This document shows positions 60,813 to 64,000 of a stretch of DNA of 64,000 nt, piece by piece. The notes under the pieces were generated by a model, which was given only the letters and a program-made list of their open reading frames with translations, searched no databases and was not told the DNA's origin. The stretch's first letter is position 1. Every line of letters starts with the position of its first letter. The DNA is from Streptomyces griseoluteus (GTDB taxonomy: Bacteria > Actinomycetota > Actinomycetes > Streptomycetales > Streptomycetaceae): the NCBI RefSeq assembly GCF_004784465.1, contig NZ_SRRU01000002.1:558001-622000 (forward strand), in the 5' to 3' direction. A program made the translations under genes and the position numbers.

Positions 60813-60834
60813 CGCCGCTGAACGGCAGTTGAAC
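60813..60834 (-). promoter_or_regulatory. PHO box (two direct repeats) upstream of the PhoX gene
   Basis: On the minus strand GTTCAACTGCC (60834-60824) is followed directly by GTTCAGCGGCG (60823-60813): two adjacent 11-nt units that both begin GTTCA, the form of a Streptomyces PhoP binding site. It fits regulation of a secreted phosphatase by phosphate starvation. Confidence 0.65.
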
Positions 60835-60884
60835 ACCGAGCCGCGCACGGGACACCGCTGCCGTACACCCCGGGGACGGGCCCG

Positions 60885-62312
60885 TCAGTTCCCCTGCTGC
60901 TGCGACCTCGCCCTGAACGCCGCCTTCCGCGCCTCCTTGGCCACCCGCTTGTCCGGATGCAGCCGTCCCATCGCCTCGAGCACGTCCGCCGTAGCCGGGT
61001 GCTCCACCCGCCAGGCGGCCGAGAAGAACCCGCTGTGCTGCTCGGCCAGGCCCTCCACCAGCGCCTGCAGCTCCTCGGAGTTGCCCTCCGCCTGGAGCTG
61101 CGCGGCGATCGTGTCCACGGTCAGCCAGAACACCAGGTCCTGCGAGGGCGGCGGCACGTCCGGCGCGCCCCGCTCGCTCAGCCAGACCCGGGCCAGACCG
61201 CCCAGCTCCGGATCGTCCAGCACCTCCCGCAGCGCCGGCTCGGCCGCCTCGCCGACCAGGGACAGCGCCTGCTGGCAGCGCAGCCGCCGCAGCGGCGCCC
61301 CGGCGTCCGCACCGCGTGCCGCCGCGAGCAGCTCCCGCGCGGCGGCGAGGGGTTCACGCCGCCCGAGCCACTGCTCGGTCTCGGCACGCGCGGCGAACTC
61401 CCCGTACCCGGCGGTGCCGTCGAGCAGCGCGTCCGCGCCCTTGTCGGCCAGCTCGCCCACGGCCGGCGCCTCGAACCCGGCCTCCAGCAGCCGCGCCCGC
61501 AGCCCGTACAGCCCGAGCGGGGTCAGCCGGACCATGCCGTAGCGGGCGATGTCGTCCTCGTCGACCGGCTCGGCGGGTTCCTCCTCCGCGCCGGCCATCA
61601 CCTCCTCGTCCACCGGCCGGTACTCCACCAGGCCGATCGGCTCCAGCATCCGGAACTGGTCGTCCAGCTTCATCATCGTGTCGGAGACCTGCTCCAGGAC
61701 GTCGTTGCTGGGCTCCTCCAGGTCGTCGGGGACGATGGTGGAGGCGGCCAGCACGGGCAGCGGCACCGGGCTCTCGCCGGGTCCGTCCTCACCCGCGGTC
61801 AGCAGATAGAGGTTGCCGAGCACGCCGTCGAGCAGCTCCGCCTCGCCCTGGGGGTCCCAGTCGAACGTCGAGAAATCGATCTCGCCGCCCTCCTCCAGAG
61901 CCGCGGCCAGCCCCTCCAGGTCCGGCACCCCGGCGTCCGCCACGACCGTGTCCAGCGCGGCCAGCCAGATCGTCAGCACGTCGTGCGGGGCGCCGGTCAG
62001 CAGGGCCAGGTCGGCGCCGGGGGCCACGGTCCCGGCCTCCTCGTCGGTGATCTCGACCAGGCCGGTGTCCACCGCCACGCCCCACGCCTCGGCGGCATTC
62101 GCGGCGGCGTCGTCCCCGGTCAGGCCGAGCAGTTCGGCGGCGGCGGGCAGTTGCTCCTCGACCAGGCTCCCGCCGCCGTCGACGCGGGTGTCGGGGCCTG
62201 CCCAGCGGGCGAGCCGGGCGGCGCGGGAGAGCAGCGGGGTGGACAGCGCGGCACGCGCCAGCTCCGCTTCGGGACGCAGCCGTACGGGCGGCAGGGGGGA
62301 GCTGTCTGACAT
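60885..62312 (-). CDS. Large conserved Streptomyces protein of unknown function
   Basis: The 475-aa soluble protein from ATG 62312 (GAGGAG upstream) is acidic and helical. It contains winged-helix-like parts near the middle (DIARYGMVRLTPLGLYGLRARLLEAGFEA) and an ARM/HEAT-like C-terminal region (GAPLRRLRCQQALSLVGEAAEPALREVLDDPELGGLARVWLSERG). I recall such proteins in most Streptomyces genomes without an assigned function. It ends with a basic GRLHPDKRVAKEARKAAFRARSQQQ. Confidence 0.72.
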   Translation of the reverse strand: MSDSSPLPPVRLRPEAELARAALSTPLLSRAARLARWAGPDTRVDGGGSLVEEQLPAAAELLGLTGDDAAANAAEAWGVAVDTGLVEITDEEAGTVAPGADLALLTGAPHDVLTIWLAALDTVVADAGVPDLEGLAAALEEGGEIDFSTFDWDPQGEAELLDGVLGNLYLLTAGEDGPGESPVPLPVLAASTIVPDDLEEPSNDVLEQVSDTMMKLDDQFRMLEPIGLVEYRPVDEEVMAGAEEEPAEPVDEDDIARYGMVRLTPLGLYGLRARLLEAGFEAPAVGELADKGADALLDGTAGYGEFAARAETEQWLGRREPLAAARELLAAARGADAGAPLRRLRCQQALSLVGEAAEPALREVLDDPELGGLARVWLSERGAPDVPPPSQDLVFWLTVDTIAAQLQAEGNSEELQALVEGLAEQHSGFFSAAWRVEHPATADVLEAMGRLHPDKRVAKEARKAAFRARSQQQGN

Positions 62313-62470
62313 CGGCTGGTTCTCCTCGGACCGGGAAAGCACTCAACCCCTCAGCGTAGACGGCTTTGCCGGCGCACCATCCGGTTCCGGTCGCCGCTGC
62401 CCCTCGTACGTGGCCGAAACCTTGACAACTCCCGGCGCCAGGCAGGAGATTGACGCGCGTAGAGGTGGGG

Positions 62471-62482
62471 GAACGACTGTTC
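62471..62482. promoter_or_regulatory. SOS-box-like palindrome upstream of the secreted nuclease
   Basis: GAACGACTGTTC fits the actinobacterial LexA core GAAC-N4-GTTC, but the outer bases (GG and AC) do not follow the full TCGAAC-N4-GTTCGA consensus. A perfect -35-like TTGACA lies at about 62423-62428, without a clear -10. Confidence 0.35.
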
Positions 62483-62577
62483 ACTCGGCTCTACGCGTGT
62501 CACTGAGGGCGACGAGCCCTGCACGCTGCTGTGCGTTGCCGTCCCGGCGTTCCGTCACGTTCCCGGAGGAAATCCCC

Positions 62578-64000
62578 TTGCCGAGCAGGACTTCCGCGCG
62601 TCTCGCCGCGCTCACCGTCGCCGCCGTGTGCGGCGCCGCGTCCGCCGTCGTCGCCACCTCTCCCGCGCACGCCGACTCGGTGCGCGTCCACGACATCCAG
62701 GGCACCACCCGCCTCTCGCCGTACGCCGGCAAGCAGGTCGCCGACGTGCCCGGCGTGGTCACCGCCGTACGCACCTACGGTTCGTCCAAGGGCTTCTGGC
62801 TCCAGGACCCGAACCCGGACGCCGACCCGGCCACCAGTGAGGGCGTCTTCGTCTTCACCAGCTCCACGCCGAAGGCCGCCGTGGGCGACTCGGTCACCGT
62901 CACCGGAACCGTCTCGGAGTACGTGCCGGGCGGCACCGCCTCGGGCAACCAGTCGGTCACCGAGATCACCAAGCCCGTCGTCACCACGCTCTCCACCGGC
63001 AATCCGGTCCCGGCGCCGGTCGTGATCACCAAGCGCACGGTGCCGGAACGATACGCCCCGGCCGGCGACCCGGCCGCGAACAACTCGATCAACGCCCTGC
63101 CGCTCGCCCCCGCCACCTACGCCCTCGACTACTACGAGTCGCTGGAGGGCATGAACGTCCAGGTCAGCGACGCGCGCATAGTCACCGGCACCGACCCGTA
63201 CAGCGAGCTGTGGGTCACCGTGAAGCCGACGGAGCACCGCACCGAGCGGGGCGGCACCCTGTACGGCTCCTACGACGCGCAGAACACCGGCCGCCTCCAG
63301 ATCCAGTCCCTCGGCGCGACCGCGGACTTCCCGCAGGCGAACGTCGGCGACACCCTCGCCGGCACCACCACCGGACCGCTGGACTTCAACCAGTTCGGCG
63401 GCTACACGCTGGTGGCGAGCGCCCTCGGCACGCTGGAGAGCGGGGGCCTGGAGCGGGAGACGACCCGCAAGCAGGCGTCCGGCGAGCTGGCGGTGGCGAC
63501 GTACAACGTCGAGAACCTCGACCCGTCCGACAAGACCTTCGACGCGCACGCCTCCGCGATCGTGAACAACCTGCGCTCGCCCGACATCGTGTCCCTGGAG
63601 GAGATCCAGGACGACAACGGCGCCAAGGACGACGGCACGGTGAGCGCGGGCGCGACGGTCGGCAAGCTGATCGACGCGATCGTGGCCGCCGGCGGTCCGC
63701 GCTACGACTGGCGCTCCATCGACCCCGTCGACAAGCAGGACGGCGGTGAGCCGGGCGGCAACATCCGGCAGGTGTTCCTCTTCAACCCGGAGCGGGTCTC
63801 CTTCACCGACCGCCCCGGCGGTGACTCCACCACGGCGGTCGGCGTCGCCAAGGAGAACGGCAAGGCCCGGCTGACCGTGTCGCCCGGCCGTGTCGACCCG
63901 GCGAACGCCGCCTGGGCCAACAGCCGCAAGCCGCTGGCCGGGGAGTTCGTCTTCCGGGGCCGTACGGTCTTCGTGATCGCCAACCACCTCAACTCCAAGG
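62578..64000 (+). CDS. Secreted endonuclease/exonuclease/phosphatase-family nuclease, 5' part
   Basis: The frame runs off the right edge. It begins with TTG 62578, seven bases after GGAGGA. A Sec signal peptide (about 1-32, ending ...SPAHADS) is followed by an OB-like DUF/ExeM N-terminal region (VRVHDIQGTTRLSPYAGKQV, TAVRTYGSSKGFWLQDPNP, near 34-85) and the EEP catalytic domain from about 305 (GELAVATYNVENLDPSDKTF, DIVSLEEIQDDNGAKDDGTV with the catalytic Glu). Such ExeM/NucH-like proteins degrade extracellular DNA. PhoX lies upstream, so a joint role in phosphate or nucleotide scavenging is plausible. At least 474 aa are visible. Confidence 0.85.
   Translation, partial: MPSRTSARLAALTVAAVCGAASAVVATSPAHADSVRVHDIQGTTRLSPYAGKQVADVPGVVTAVRTYGSSKGFWLQDPNPDADPATSEGVFVFTSSTPKAAVGDSVTVTGTVSEYVPGGTASGNQSVTEITKPVVTTLSTGNPVPAPVVITKRTVPERYAPAGDPAANNSINALPLAPATYALDYYESLEGMNVQVSDARIVTGTDPYSELWVTVKPTEHRTERGGTLYGSYDAQNTGRLQIQSLGATADFPQANVGDTLAGTTTGPLDFNQFGGYTLVASALGTLESGGLERETTRKQASGELAVATYNVENLDPSDKTFDAHASAIVNNLRSPDIVSLEEIQDDNGAKDDGTVSAGATVGKLIDAIVAAGGPRYDWRSIDPVDKQDGGEPGGNIRQVFLFNPERVSFTDRPGGDSTTAVGVAKENGKARLTVSPGRVDPANAAWANSRKPLAGEFVFRGRTVFVIANHLNSK

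Noticed and set aside
62479..62505. PHO box upstream of the secreted nuclease
   Set aside because: One GTTCACT unit is seen, but the second repeat is not at 11-nt spacing and matches poorly.

Overview
The window is high-GC actinobacterial chromosome and almost certainly comes from a Streptomyces core region. It carries whiA behind uvrC-rapZ-yvcK, mycothiol-type enzymes, an RbpA-family protein, an XRE/DUF5753 regulator, many GTG starts, ATGA/GTGA gene overlaps and leaderless promoters. From memory, and not checked here, the order uvrA ... uvrC-rapZ-yvcK-whiA ... gap-pgk-tpiA-secG-pgi ... pgl-opcA-zwf-tal-tkt-ctaB ... suf ... dapD matches the S. coelicolor region around SCO1916-SCO1958, in reverse.

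Layout: (1) 1-9300 holds the end of a TerC protein, a Ca2+/H+ antiporter, aroQ, a 260-bp MITE-like repeat, an MBL hydrolase, a mycothiol-dependent isomerase, uvrA behind a PafBC-type DNA-damage promoter, and a PfkB kinase/LacI regulator pair with a 28-bp palindromic operator. (2) 9300-19400 holds a lipo-Rieske protein, an HTH regulator, the uvrC-rapZ-yvcK-whiA operon (two perfect DnaA boxes upstream) and a large secreted M14 carboxypeptidase. (3) 19600-40100 is central carbon metabolism: gap, pgk, tpiA, secG, an rbpA paralogue, a transporter with a second PafBC-type promoter, pgi, then pgl-opcA-zwf-tal-tkt on the other strand. It is interrupted by a 1612-aa DUF4011/helicase/nuclease/DUF3320 protein. 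(4) 39000-46000 holds ctaB and ctaA (heme A synthesis), small conserved genes, an ABC-2 exporter and an AAC(3)-family acetyltransferase. (5) 46000-53900 is the sufR-sufB-sufD-ferredoxin-sufC-sufS-sufU-sufT-like operon, with an iron-box-like sequence and a SufR-type operator, followed by dapD.

(6) 53900-58700 is accessory DNA. Its most unusual part is a low-GC three-gene cassette (54062-55577): a RusA-type resolvase, a PD-(D/E)XK-like/HEPN-like protein and a small CxxC...HxxxC protein. The genes overlap, have their own leaderless-type promoter and end in a strong terminator. This is the best candidate here for an undescribed system, perhaps a defence or conflict module. It is followed by small orphan genes and a DUF6879-fusion/XRE-DUF5753 pair; the fusion gene has a TTA codon, suggesting bldA control. 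(7) 58700-64000 holds a TetR regulator, a Tat-exported PhoX-type phosphatase with a PHO-box pair, a conserved Streptomyces protein, and the start of a secreted endonuclease/exonuclease/phosphatase protein with a TTG start that runs off the window.

No rRNA, tRNA, CRISPR array, intact IS transposase or integrase was seen. All functional calls come from reading motifs by eye; no database search was run.
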